Assembly (NCBI RefSeq): GCF_002288185.1
Contig: NZ_CP016776.1
Span: forward strand, 1,116,001 to 1,180,000
Origin: Candidatus Planktophila vernalis
Lineage (GTDB): Bacteria > Actinomycetota > Actinomycetes > Nanopelagicales > Nanopelagicaceae
Length of the DNA: 64,000 nt
Reading direction: 5' to 3'
Part shown: positions 55,445 through 64,000 of the stretch, piece after piece
Position numbering within the stretch: the stretch's first letter is position 1
Layout of the letters: every line of letters begins with the position of its first letter
Notes under the pieces: model-generated
The model's input: only the letters and a program-made list of their open reading frames with translations
Told to the model about the DNA's origin: nothing
Databases searched by the model: none
Position numbers and translations under genes: made by a program

Positions 55445-58400
55445 TATGAACTCACTTTCGGTGCTTCGCTAAGTTGGTTAACTGCCTCGACGACCCAGGC
55501 CAGAAGAGAAGTATCCACTATCTCAGGCTCATTCTGAGACGGATTCCACGCGGGGCCTTTGGCTAATGCAACTAAAACGGTGCGAGTAGCCGGTTTATAG
55601 AGTGAACCTGGATATAAACGTGACAGACGCAACTGTCGTGACTCAGGCAGAGTTAAGGGAGCTAATCGCAAGTATTTTCCTTGAATAACTACTTCAGTTA
55701 ATTTGGCAATCTTTGCTTGTGCTCGAAGTTGGGCAACTCCCAACAGTGCGACAGCTTCCTCAGGTAATTCTCCGAAACGATCAAGTAGTTCAGCGCGAAT
55801 TGATTCAACATCTAGCGGATTTTTCACATCAGCTAAACGGCGATAGAGATCAAGACGCAATCTCTCCCCCGGAACATATTCACTAGATAAATGGGCATTA
55901 ATTGGAAGTTCGACTTTGCACTCTGAAACCTTTTCTTCGGTTTCAATAATTCCCTGTTTGTAATCTTGGACTGCCTCGCCGACCATGCGCATGTATAAAT
56001 CAAAACCAACATCTGCGATGTGGCCAGATTGTTCTCCGCCCAAAAGATTTCCAGCTCCGCGAATCTCTAAATCTTTAAGTGCTACACGCATTCCAGAACC
56101 CAGTTCAGTATTTGCCGCGATAGTTGTTAATCGATCATGGGCTAACTCTGAGAGTGGTTGGTCGGCTGGATATAAGAAGTAGGCATAAGCACGTTCACGG
56201 CCACGACCCACACGCCCACGTAGCTGATGAAGTTGAGACAGACCAAACATGTCAGCCCGTTCAACGATGAGTGTGTTGGCATTCTGAATATCTAAACCAC
56301 TTTCAACAATTGTTGTGCAAACAAGAACATCAAAGTCACGGTTCCAGAAAGCCAGAATCACATCTTCGAGTGCGCCTTCACTCATCTGTCCGTGTGCCAC
56401 ACGAATACGCGCCTCTGGCACTAACTCTTGCAACCTAGCTGCTGCGCGATCAATGCTTTCAACGCGATTGTGTAAGTAGAAAATCTGTCCATCACGTAAG
56501 AGTTCACGGTGAATAGCAGCAGTTATCTGCGCCTCTTCTGCTGGGCCCACATAAGTAAGGATTGGGTGGCGCTCTTCAGGCGGAGTAGTAATCGTGGACA
56601 TTTCACGAATGCCAGTTACTGCCATCTCAAGAGTTCTAGGAATAGGTGTAGCCGACATAGCTAATACGTCCACAGTGGTTCGAAGCTTCTTTAAGGATTC
56701 TTTCTGCTCCACACCAAAGCGTTGTTCTTCATCCACGATAACAAGACCTAAATCTTTAAAGGCCACATCGTTAGAGAGAATTCGGTGGGTTCCAACAACA
56801 ACATCAACAGTTCCTGCAGCAAGGCCATCAATAACCTCTTTGCTCTCTTTGGCGCTGTTAAAGCGAGACATTCCTGCAACCTTTAATGGAAAGCCTGCAT
56901 AACGTTCAGCAAATGTCTTTGTGTGCTGTTGTACTAATAATGTTGTTGGAACAAGGACAGCTACTTGCTTTCCATCTTGCACCGCTTTAAAGGCTGCGCG
57001 AATTGCAATCTCGGTCTTTCCATAACCCACATCACCACAGATGATGCGATCCATGGGATATGGACGCTCCATATCGGCCTTGACATCATTAATGGTTGAT
57101 AGCTGATCAGGAGTTTCAATGTATGAAAAAGAATCTTCTAATTCGCGCTGCCAAGGTGTGTCAGGTGAAAAGGCAAAGCCTGGAGAACTTGTGCGGGCTG
57201 CATATAGGCGAATGAGTTCGCCTGCGATTTGGCGCACAGCTTTACGTGCACGGCCCTTAGCTTTTTGCCATTCACCACTACCAATACGGTGCACGGTTGG
57301 TGTTTCACCACCGACATATTTACTGACTTGCTCAAGTGCATCTGTTGGAACAAATATGCGATCACCTGGTTGACCACGCTTGGCAGGTGCGTATTCAATG
57401 ATTAAGTATTCGCGGGTTACTCCAGCAACTGTGCGCTCTAATAATTCAACATAGCGTCCAATTCCATGTTGTTCATGCACAACAAAATCACCAGCACGAA
57501 GCTCTAGTGGATCAATAGCCTGCTTTCGCTTTGTGGGCATGCGTTCTGAATCTTTAACGCTTCCCTTACTGCCAGTTAAATCTCGCTCAGTCATGAAAAG
57601 GATTTGATGGGCTGCGCTTTCAAAACCATGAGCAATGATTGAGGTTGTTAAGTGAATTGTTCCTTTTGTAGGTGTAGCTAGTAACTTCTCATTTATCTGC
57701 ACTGGTAAATCAGCAGATCTGAATATTCCTGCATATCTCTCAAGCATTCCGTGACCATGAGTTGCAAAGACCACTGTGAAATGAGATTCCACAGCATTTC
57801 GTAACTGTTCAATAGTGCGCTCAATGTCCCCGCGCATCGGATCTATCGCGTTGTAATCTAAGAACTCTGTGTCCTCGGCTAAATCGCTACCAAATGGTGA
57901 AAGAGAACCTGTGGCCACCTTGTGCTCAGAAATCTCTGCGCTTAACTCTTCCCACGACATATATGTTCCAGAGCCATCGTGAATCGGTGCTACTGCCCCA
58001 TGTGCTGCATTACTCCATGACGCATTTAAGAATTCTTCATTTGTTGCGAGTAAATCAGAAGCTCTTGATTTAATCCGCTCTTCATCTATGAAAATAATCT
58101 GGGTGTTAGATGGCATTCTAGAAATAATCGTTTCAGTCTCATCAATAAGCAAGGGAATGAGTGATTCCATACCTTCAAAACTAACGCCTTCGCTAATCTT
58201 TTCTAGGAGCTCTGCTGCTGCCGGCAAAGAATCTTTTAGTTCAATGGCACGGTGTCGAATTTCTTTCATAATGAGAAGTTCTCGGCAAGGATAAATCTGA
58301 ATGGCACCAACAACTGGCTTAAAGGTGCGTTGATTAGCCACTTCAAAATAGCTCATATCTTCAATCTCATCACCAAAGAAATCGATACGGATTGGATAAT

Positions 58401-58914
58401 CTGCAAGCGGTAGGAACAAATCTACGATTCCACCGCGCACAGCGAATTCGCCTCGGCGTTCAACTAAATCGGTGCGTGTATAGGAAAGTGATGAAAGGTG
58501 GCGAACAAGTTTATCCAGAGATTGTTCTTTACCAATTTCTAACTCTAAAAGTGCATCCTTACCTAATGTTGCAATGATGCGATGGATGGCACCGCGAACA
58601 GGTGTAACAACAATTGGAAATGCAGATTGTTTTTTCTCTAACTCATAAAGAGTTTGAATTCTCTTAGCAACGGTGTCACTTCGCGGGCTCAAGCGCTCAT
58701 GCGGCAGGGTTTCCCATGCAGGGAACTCAACAACATTGTTATGTAGCTCGCGAAGTTCATTAACAAGATCTTCACTGCTGCGGCTAGAACTTGTAACAAC
58801 AAGTAAAGGGTGATCGGCAGCGCGAGCTGCCAATAGAAATGGATATATCGGTGAAGGTGCCACGATATGAGATGCCTCTAACTGCGTTGGCAGCGAAGAA
58901 ATTAAGCCACGCAC
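55444..58914 (-). CDS. mfd: Transcription-repair coupling factor Mfd
   Basis: This 1156-aa SF2 translocase dislodges stalled RNA polymerase and recruits UvrA. The N-terminal UvrB-like module has FPAWETLPHERLSPRSD; the RNAP-interaction domain has GDFVVHEQHGIGRYVELLE; the RecG-like motor has GDVGYGKTEIAIRAAFK (Walker A), IVDEEQRFGVEQKE (DEEQ box) and VESGLDIQNANTLIVERAD; the TRCF C-terminal domain follows with YVPGERLRLDLYRRLADV. The length is typical. It starts at GTG with GGGAGG 7 nt upstream. Confidence 0.97.
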   Translation of the reverse strand: MRGLISSLPTQLEASHIVAPSPIYPFLLAARAADHPLLVVTSSSRSSEDLVNELRELHNNVVEFPAWETLPHERLSPRSDTVAKRIQTLYELEKKQSAFPIVVTPVRGAIHRIIATLGKDALLELEIGKEQSLDKLVRHLSSLSYTRTDLVERRGEFAVRGGIVDLFLPLADYPIRIDFFGDEIEDMSYFEVANQRTFKPVVGAIQIYPCRELLIMKEIRHRAIELKDSLPAAAELLEKISEGVSFEGMESLIPLLIDETETIISRMPSNTQIIFIDEERIKSRASDLLATNEEFLNASWSNAAHGAVAPIHDGSGTYMSWEELSAEISEHKVATGSLSPFGSDLAEDTEFLDYNAIDPMRGDIERTIEQLRNAVESHFTVVFATHGHGMLERYAGIFRSADLPVQINEKLLATPTKGTIHLTTSIIAHGFESAAHQILFMTERDLTGSKGSVKDSERMPTKRKQAIDPLELRAGDFVVHEQHGIGRYVELLERTVAGVTREYLIIEYAPAKRGQPGDRIFVPTDALEQVSKYVGGETPTVHRIGSGEWQKAKGRARKAVRQIAGELIRLYAARTSSPGFAFSPDTPWQRELEDSFSYIETPDQLSTINDVKADMERPYPMDRIICGDVGYGKTEIAIRAAFKAVQDGKQVAVLVPTTLLVQQHTKTFAERYAGFPLKVAGMSRFNSAKESKEVIDGLAAGTVDVVVGTHRILSNDVAFKDLGLVIVDEEQRFGVEQKESLKKLRTTVDVLAMSATPIPRTLEMAVTGIREMSTITTPPEERHPILTYVGPAEEAQITAAIHRELLRDGQIFYLHNRVESIDRAAARLQELVPEARIRVAHGQMSEGALEDVILAFWNRDFDVLVCTTIVESGLDIQNANTLIVERADMFGLSQLHQLRGRVGRGRERAYAYFLYPADQPLSELAHDRLTTIAANTELGSGMRVALKDLEIRGAGNLLGGEQSGHIADVGFDLYMRMVGEAVQDYKQGIIETEEKVSECKVELPINAHLSSEYVPGERLRLDLYRRLADVKNPLDVESIRAELLDRFGELPEEAVALLGVAQLRAQAKIAKLTEVVIQGKYLRLAPLTLPESRQLRLSRLYPGSLYKPATRTVLVALAKGPAWNPSQNEPEIVDTSLLAWVVEAVNQLSEAPKVSS

Positions 58915-58977
58915 AAGTACACCTCCCTATAAACGCCGTTAGGCCCCGTTCCCAAAAGGGAGGGGGCTAATGGCTTC

Positions 58978-58987
58978 ATTCTAATTT
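58978..58987. promoter_or_regulatory. Overlapping divergent -10 boxes (mfd / ppc)
   Basis: ATTCTAATTT holds TAGAAT on the minus strand (58978-58983) for mfd and TAATTT on the plus strand (58982-58987) for ppc, sharing two bases. Unlike the leaderless pairs, both genes here have SD sequences and leaders of about 55 and 30 nt. The mfd leader contains a C-rich/G-rich hairpin (around 58943-58970). Confidence 0.45.
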
Positions 58988-59024
58988 GTTCGCACCACCT
59001 GCGGCGACCTGAGAGGATTACCCA

Positions 59025-61745
59025 ATGAAATCCAGCGGATCGGGCGGTGCAGTAGCAGCAGATGATGCTGCTTTGCGTAGCGATGTCCGCAAACTCGGTG
59101 ATTTACTGGGCCAGACCTTGGTGCGCCAAGAAGGTCCTGAGCTTTTAGAGCTCGTTGAAAATGTGCGCAAAGCTGTCCGCGAAGGTCAAGGCGAAGAATT
59201 ACTCGCATCTTTATCTGTTGAAGATTCAGTGCAGTTGGTGCGCGCATTTAGTACATATTTCAATTTAGCAAACGTTGCAGAGCAAGTTCACCGTGCACGT
59301 GTTTTAGCCGAAGCTCGCGCTGATGGCGGATCATGGTTAGCACGCGCTGTAGATAAAATCGAAGCAGCTTTAAAATCTCAAACACCTGGGCATGAATTAA
59401 ACAGCGAAGAGATTTCTGGCTGGATTAATGAGATGTCAGTACGCCCAGTCTTTACGGCCCACCCAACTGAGGCGGCTCGTCGTTCAGTTCTGAGTAAATT
59501 GGGACAGGTTGCAGATTTACTCGAAGATGGACGCAATCCTTCTCAAGCAGATCGCTTAGCTGAAACTATTGATTTGCTCTGGCAAACCGATGAACTTCGT
59601 GTTGGCCAACCCGAACCACTTGATGAAGCCATGAATGCTCTTTATTACTTGGATGATTTATTCCTGCAAACAGTTCCTGAAGTTCTCAATGACTTTGCAC
59701 GTGAAATGAATCGCATTGACGTTGTTGTTCCTGTGACAGCACGTCCGCTTTCTTTTGGCAGCTGGATTGGTGGAGATAGAGACGGTAACCCAAATGTGAC
59801 CGCACAAGTCACTAACGATGCGATGCTTCTACAGGTTGCGCATGCAATTCGCGTAACAATTGACACGATGAATTCACTGCGCCAAGTACTTTCAATCTCA
59901 ACAAGAATCATTGGCGCTACGCCAGAGCTAACTGCTTCGGTTGAGCAGGATTTAAAGCACATCCGCGAATTTGAACCACGTTTCTTGCGCCTTAACGCTC
60001 AAGAGCCTTATCGCTTAAAAGCCACAGCAATTGTGCATCGCCTTGCATTCACACGTGAACGCCATGCAAAAGGTGCTGCCCATGTTGCTCATCGCGATTA
60101 TGCAGATACAGATGAGCTTCTTAAAGATTTAATGCTCATGCGTGATTCACTCTTTGCTCATAAAGGTGAACTCATTGCAACAGGCCTACTTGAGCGCACA
60201 ATCCGCACAGTTGCAGCCTTTGGAATTACCCATGCCACTATGGATGTTCGTGAGCACTCTGATGCTCATCACCACGCTTTAGCGCAGGCATGCGGTATTG
60301 CCGGATACATTGAAAAACCACATGAAGAAAAGTTTGAAATCCTCACTGGATTCTTAGCAGCTGATAGCAATCTTGATATCACTGGTTTAGATGCCAATGG
60401 TCAAAAAACCCTTGATACTTTCTTTGCTATTGCAGATCTCATTGATCGTTTTGGCTCACAGGCAATTGAGACATACATCGTCTCTATGACTAAGGGCGCT
60501 GATGATTTAATCGCTGCCGTTGTTCTTGCCCAACAGGCTGGTCTAGTTAATTTGAAGAACAAGAAAGCACGCATTGGCTTTGCTCCGTTGCTAGAAACAG
60601 TTGCAGAACTGCGGGCAGCAGGTGAGATTCTTGAAAAGCTTTTAAGTAATCCCGCCTATCGTGCACTTGTGGCACTACGCGGAGATGTCCAAGAAGTGAT
60701 GTTGGGTTATTCAGATTCTAATAAAGATGCAGGTATTGCAACTAGCCAGTGGGAAATCCACCGAGCACAACGCTCTTTGCGCGACATCGCAATGAAGCAC
60801 GGTGTGAAACTGCGTTTGTTCCATGGTCGCGGCGGTTCTGTTGGCCGTGGTGGTGGACCAACATATGAAGCTTTAGTTGCACTTCCTTGGGGTTCAGTTG
60901 ATGGTCAAATCAAAATGACTGAACAAGGCGAAGTAATTAGCGATAAGTACGCACTTGCTTCCCTTGCCCGTGAAAACATTGAATTAACTCTGGCCGCTTC
61001 ATTAGAAGCAACAGTGCTCAACCGTGGGCCACGTCAATCAGTTGCAAATCTACAAAGCTGGAATGAATGCATGCAATTGGTTAGTGATCGCTCATTTACT
61101 GCTTACCGCGCACTTGTTGATCACCCGGATCTACCTGCTTATTTCTACGCATCTACTCCAGTAGAACAACTCGGAAATCTCTTCTTGGGTTCACGTCCAT
61201 CGCGTCGACCTGATGCAAGCAGTGGCCTTGGTTCACTTCGCGCTATCCCATGGGTATTTGGATGGACACAATCACGCCAGATTGTTCCTGGATGGTTCGG
61301 TGTGGGATCTGGATTAAAGGCAGCACGCGAGGCAGGTAAAACAGATGTTTTGCAAAAGATGCTCGGTGATTGGCACTTCTTCCACACTTTCATTAGCAAT
61401 GTTGAAATGACTTTAGCTAAGACTGATTTAGCCCTTGCGCGCCGCTACGTTGAAACTTTGGTCCCTCAAGAGCTTCATCATTTCCTCGATCAGATCCAGG
61501 CTGAGTTTGATTTAACTGTGGAAGAAATATTGAAGTTAACGAATAAGAAATCATTACTGGGAGATCAAGAAATCTTGGCTCGCACATTACAAGTCCGTGA
61601 TGCTTATCTTTCACCAATCCACTTGCTGCAAATCAACTTGCTCAAGCGCGTGCGCGATGCTGGAGATTCTGCAGACCCACTATTGCGCAGAGCTTTGCTG
61701 CTCACTATTAACGGCGTTGCTGCAGGACTTAGAAATACAGGTTGA
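59025..61745 (+). CDS. ppc: Phosphoenolpyruvate carboxylase
   Basis: This 906-aa anaplerotic enzyme carboxylates PEP to oxaloacetate. Motifs: VFTAHPTEAARRSVL with the catalytic His, GSWIGGDRDGNPNVT, EVMLGYSDSNKDAGI, RLFHGRGGSVGRGGGPTYEA with the glycine loop, SRPSRRPDASSGLGSLRAIP, and the conserved terminal NGVAAGLRNTG. The length is within the bacterial range. SD AGAGGA lies 7 nt before the ATG. It feeds the TCA cycle enzymes encoded elsewhere in the window (sucCD, fumA). Confidence 0.97.
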   Translation: MKSSGSGGAVAADDAALRSDVRKLGDLLGQTLVRQEGPELLELVENVRKAVREGQGEELLASLSVEDSVQLVRAFSTYFNLANVAEQVHRARVLAEARADGGSWLARAVDKIEAALKSQTPGHELNSEEISGWINEMSVRPVFTAHPTEAARRSVLSKLGQVADLLEDGRNPSQADRLAETIDLLWQTDELRVGQPEPLDEAMNALYYLDDLFLQTVPEVLNDFAREMNRIDVVVPVTARPLSFGSWIGGDRDGNPNVTAQVTNDAMLLQVAHAIRVTIDTMNSLRQVLSISTRIIGATPELTASVEQDLKHIREFEPRFLRLNAQEPYRLKATAIVHRLAFTRERHAKGAAHVAHRDYADTDELLKDLMLMRDSLFAHKGELIATGLLERTIRTVAAFGITHATMDVREHSDAHHHALAQACGIAGYIEKPHEEKFEILTGFLAADSNLDITGLDANGQKTLDTFFAIADLIDRFGSQAIETYIVSMTKGADDLIAAVVLAQQAGLVNLKNKKARIGFAPLLETVAELRAAGEILEKLLSNPAYRALVALRGDVQEVMLGYSDSNKDAGIATSQWEIHRAQRSLRDIAMKHGVKLRLFHGRGGSVGRGGGPTYEALVALPWGSVDGQIKMTEQGEVISDKYALASLARENIELTLAASLEATVLNRGPRQSVANLQSWNECMQLVSDRSFTAYRALVDHPDLPAYFYASTPVEQLGNLFLGSRPSRRPDASSGLGSLRAIPWVFGWTQSRQIVPGWFGVGSGLKAAREAGKTDVLQKMLGDWHFFHTFISNVEMTLAKTDLALARRYVETLVPQELHHFLDQIQAEFDLTVEEILKLTNKKSLLGDQEILARTLQVRDAYLSPIHLLQINLLKRVRDAGDSADPLLRRALLLTINGVAAGLRNTG

Positions 61746-61783
61746 TTGAGAATTAAAGGCGTTACTTCTCATATTGAAAGTTT

Positions 61784-61830
61784 GGGGCTAGCACTCATAA
61801 ATTCTTAGAGCAATAGCCCTTTATGTTTTT
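61784..61830 (+). terminator. Probable terminator after ppc
   Basis: GGGCTA (61785-61790) pairs with TAGCCC (61814-61819), with inner CTC/GAG, followed by TTTATGTTTTT. The loop is long, so the call is moderate. The rest of the 183-bp gap holds a TACAAT box (61837-61842) and a 22-codon ORF. Confidence 0.4.
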
Positions 61831-61859
61831 AAAGCCTACAATCCTGGGGGATTTCTCAG

Positions 61860-61928
61860 ATGGATTTGCTTATTAATTCCCACACGGCTACTGTGAAAAT
61901 ACATATGAGCCTTAAGGGAGATTATTAA
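61860..61928 (+). CDS. 22-codon upstream ORF before the DUF2231-cytochrome b5 gene
   Basis: ATG at 61860 with GGGGGA 8 nt upstream, ending TAA directly before the GTG of the next gene and in the same frame. The peptide MDLLINSHTATVKIHMSLKG has no recognisable feature. It may be chance, or a translational leader. Confidence 0.3.
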   Translation: MDLLINSHTATVKIHMSLKGDY

Positions 61929-62777
61929 GTGTTTGATTTGATTACAGGATTGCCTATTCATCCACTCATTAGTCATGCCGTGGTTGTGCTTGTTCCGTTG
62001 GCTGCAGTTGGCGCCTTAATACTCACCTTTAGAGTTACATGGCGAGCTACTTACTTGCCCCTAGTTTTAATAGCAACCTTACTTTCACTCATGAGTGCTT
62101 ATATCGCCACCCAATCTGGTGAAGCTTTATCTTCAAGGGTGGGCTTACCCAAATCTCATTCAATCTTAGGTGAGCGCTTAGCTTTAGCCGTATTGATATT
62201 TTCCATCACACTTTCCACTTGGTTTGTAATTGAAAGATCAAAGAGCTTGCGCACCAAAATGCCTAAGTTAATGCAACAACTTGTTAAAGCGTTGGTTCCA
62301 GTTACTGCGATTATGAGTTTGACTCTCACGGTTTTGGTGGGTCACTCAGGAGCTGAGACAACCTGGAAATCTAGAATTGCCCAAACACAGGCAGTTACAT
62401 TAGAAAATTCTGCCTCAACCGTAGTTGCTCCAGCTGGGGGTGTGAATTTATCAACCTCTGAAGTTAAAAGCCATAACTCAAAATCTGATTGTTGGAGCAT
62501 TGTTAATGGCAAGGTTTACAACCTGACTACCTATGTTCAGAGTCATCCGGGTGGGGCAGGCGTTATTGCAAGTATTTGCGGAAAAGATGGCACTAACGCA
62601 TTTACTAACCAACACAATACCCAAGGTAAACCAAACTCTGTGTTGAGTGGATTCTTATTAGGCTCTGTCGGTGAATCAATAACAAAAGAGACAGTACAAA
62701 AAGTTATTGCGCCACCAGCTTCGAGCAAGGGGAATGAATCTAACGAAGAATCTGATGAAGAAGGCGATGAGGATTAA
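61929..62777 (+). CDS. DUF2231 membrane domain fused to a cytochrome b5-like haem domain
   Basis: This 282-aa protein starts at GTG with AAGGGAG about 8 nt upstream. Residues 1-140 form a DUF2231-type four-helix membrane module opening LPIHPLISHAVVVLVPLAAV, with His residues near the membrane face. After a linker, residues 172-250 are a cytochrome b5 fold: CWSIVNGKVYNLTTYVQSHP with the HPGG haem-ligand motif (206-209) and a second axial His in NQHN (His229). The tail is strongly acidic. This suggests a membrane-bound electron carrier of unknown partner. Its stop overlaps pth (TTAA). Confidence 0.82.
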   Translation: MFDLITGLPIHPLISHAVVVLVPLAAVGALILTFRVTWRATYLPLVLIATLLSLMSAYIATQSGEALSSRVGLPKSHSILGERLALAVLIFSITLSTWFVIERSKSLRTKMPKLMQQLVKALVPVTAIMSLTLTVLVGHSGAETTWKSRIAQTQAVTLENSASTVVAPAGGVNLSTSEVKSHNSKSDCWSIVNGKVYNLTTYVQSHPGGAGVIASICGKDGTNAFTNQHNTQGKPNSVLSGFLLGSVGESITKETVQKVIAPPASSKGNESNEESDEEGDED

Positions 62778-63349
62778 GAGTTATAACGCGTTTGTGTTCG
62801 CTCTAAACCTTCATTAATCAAAGATTCAACAACATCTGCCCCACGAACAATAAATTCACCTAAATCTTTTTGTTCCACTTTTGAAAAAGCTTTTAATACG
62901 AAATCACCTGGATCTTGTTCGCCCATAGGACGGCCAATTCCTAATCTCACGCGGTAATACTCTGCGGTGCCAAAAGCTGAAGTCATTGATTTAAGACCGT
63001 TGTGGCCATTGTCCCCGCCAGCGATTTTGGTGCGGATGGCTGCAAAAGGAATATCTAATTCATCATGGAGTGCAATAACTTTTTGTGGTTCCACAGAATA
63101 AAAGTTAGCAAGGGCTTTAATCGGCCCACCAGTCTCATTCATAAATGAATGTGATTTAGCAACAATAACTGGGTGCGCATCAACACCAACACCTAACTTA
63201 AAGGCTGCGATGTGTGTGCGGGATTTGTGTGAAGATAATTTAACGTTGTGGCGACTAACTAATTCATCAATGACCATCTGGCCCACGTTGTGACGGGTGG
63301 CAGCGTATTTATCGCCTGGATTGCCCAGGCCCACTACCAACCACGTCAT
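62774..63349 (-). CDS. pth: Peptidyl-tRNA hydrolase
   Basis: This 191-aa enzyme releases peptides from peptidyl-tRNA after abortive translation. It has the family start WLVVGLGNPGDKYAATRHNV with the catalytic His, KSHSFMNETGGPI, HDELDIPFAAIRTKIAGGDN (catalytic Asp region) with GHNGLKSM, and YYRVRLGIGRP. The length is typical. It lies 17 nt downstream of rplY, the usual actinobacterial pair. Confidence 0.96.
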   Translation of the reverse strand: MTWLVVGLGNPGDKYAATRHNVGQMVIDELVSRHNVKLSSHKSRTHIAAFKLGVGVDAHPVIVAKSHSFMNETGGPIKALANFYSVEPQKVIALHDELDIPFAAIRTKIAGGDNGHNGLKSMTSAFGTAEYYRVRLGIGRPMGEQDPGDFVLKAFSKVEQKDLGEFIVRGADVVESLINEGLERTQTRYNS

Positions 63350-63366
63350 AACGGTAAGCGTAAGGG

Positions 63367-63987
63367 TTAAGCGTCCTTCTTTTCTGCATCTGCTGCAGGT
63401 GCTGCCGCATCAGTTGCTGCTGCTACTGGAGCAACAACCTCTTCAACTGCTGTGGACTTCTCAGACAAGTGAACAACGATTGTCTTTGGATCAGACTCAA
63501 GTTCAACGCCTGCTGGAAGCTTCACATCTGATGCATAACGAGATTCACCAGAGTGCATTCCTTCAATACTTACTTCTAGGAAGCTTGGGATTGCTGTTGC
63601 TTCAACGCGAACTTCAATTGAGTTGTGAACGTGCTCAAGGATTCCATCGCGATCGTGCTCACCAATTGCGTGAACAGGAACTGAAACAACAACCTTCTCA
63701 CCGCGACGAACTAGAACTAGATCGACGTGCTCAAGGATTTGCTTGAGTGGGTGGCGAACAATTGCCTTTGGAAGTGTGAGTTCTGTCTTTCCATCAATTG
63801 AGATGTCAAGCAATACGTTTGACTGCTTCAGAGCAACGCCGAGTTCGCGTGCTGGAAGTGTGATGTGTTGTGGCTTTTCACCGTGACCGTAGATGACGGC
63901 AGGAACCAAACCATCGCGACGTGCACGACGTGATGCGCCCTTACCAAATTCGGTACGACGTACGCCGTTGATGCTGATTTCTGCCAT
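63367..63987 (-). CDS. rplY: 50S ribosomal protein L25/general stress protein Ctc
   Basis: This 206-aa 5S-rRNA-binding protein of the long Ctc type has an N-terminal L25 domain (RTEFGKGASRRARRDGLVPA, VIYGHGEKPQHITLPAREL), a C-terminal TL5-like beta domain (FLEVSIEGMHSGESRYASDV, KLPAGVELESDPKTIVVHL) and an Ala-rich acidic tail ending DAEKKDA. A strong SD (GAGGAG) precedes the ATG near the window edge. It is probably the first gene of the rplY-pth pair. Confidence 0.95.
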   Translation of the reverse strand: MAEISINGVRRTEFGKGASRRARRDGLVPAVIYGHGEKPQHITLPARELGVALKQSNVLLDISIDGKTELTLPKAIVRHPLKQILEHVDLVLVRRGEKVVVSVPVHAIGEHDRDGILEHVHNSIEVRVEATAIPSFLEVSIEGMHSGESRYASDVKLPAGVELESDPKTIVVHLSEKSTAVEEVVAPVAAATDAAAPAADAEKKDA

Positions 63988-64000
63988 TTTAAATCTCCTC

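Overview
The window looks like chromosomal DNA from a streamlined, low-GC actinobacterium. Freshwater acI / Nanopelagicales-type bacteria (Planktophila or Nanopelagicus relatives) are the best guess. This rests on actinobacterial marker families (WhiB7, AdnA/AdnB, GuaB3, DUF501, DUF3817, DUF4307, DUF6350, DUF6542, LmeA-like DUF2993) combined with AT-leaning DNA, very short intergenic gaps and many genes that appear to be leaderless. I saw no insertion sequence, prophage, CRISPR array or rRNA. There is one tRNA.

Layout. 1-7951 (minus): folD (cut by the window edge), purH, purN, a DUF6350 membrane protein, sucD, sucC, pcrA; FolD supplies the 10-formyl-THF used by PurN and PurH. 7979-13569: a PIG-L deacetylase, then a minus-strand block of a secreted cyclophilin, guaA, guaB3, guaB (lacking its CBS domains) and a small membrane protein. 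13568-16695 (plus): a degenerate GGDEF protein followed by tadA, tadB, tadC without adjacent pilin genes. 16692-27204: a DNA-repair and stress island with whiB7 and its uORF/terminator leader, a short uvrD2, nudC, an EEP-family hydrolase, adnB and adnA. This order resembles the mycobacterial whiB7-uvrD2-nudC-adnBA neighbourhood.

27296-35119: two envelope-type proteins, typA, a secreted phytase-like esterase, mmsA and a divergent class-III aminotransferase (probably beta-alanine/valine carbon). 35116-41859: ychF, rmuC, DUF6542, ispH, xseA, xseB, class-I fumarase. 41856-46938: a secreted transglycosylase-like protein with a long leader, PhoH, a cis-prenyltransferase, DUF3817, SURF1, an overlooked 45-aa membrane protein, DUF4307, greA. 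46935-50810: an ABC-2 exporter pair and a divergent MFS transporter with a 24-codon leader ORF, then a Bax-inhibitor-like protein. 50905-58914 (minus): an unusual short-variable-arm tRNA with anticodon UAA, ppx/gppA, DUF501, ftsB, eno, mazG, a SurA-like lipoprotein, mfd. 59025-63987: ppc, a DUF2231-cytochrome b5 fusion, pth, rplY.

Two architectural themes recur. Convergent genes nearly always share their stop codons through a 4-nt overlap. Several divergent pairs start from tiny symmetrical spacers carrying back-to-back TANNNT boxes 6-8 nt from each start codon, including an identical 14-mer used twice. The strongest candidates for follow-up are the whiB7 leader, the pilin-less TadABC/GGDEF locus, the CBS-less IMPDH, the class-I tRNA(UAA), the leader ORF in front of the MFS gene, and the DUF2231-cytochrome b5 fusion. 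All functional calls come from reading the sequence; no database search was run.
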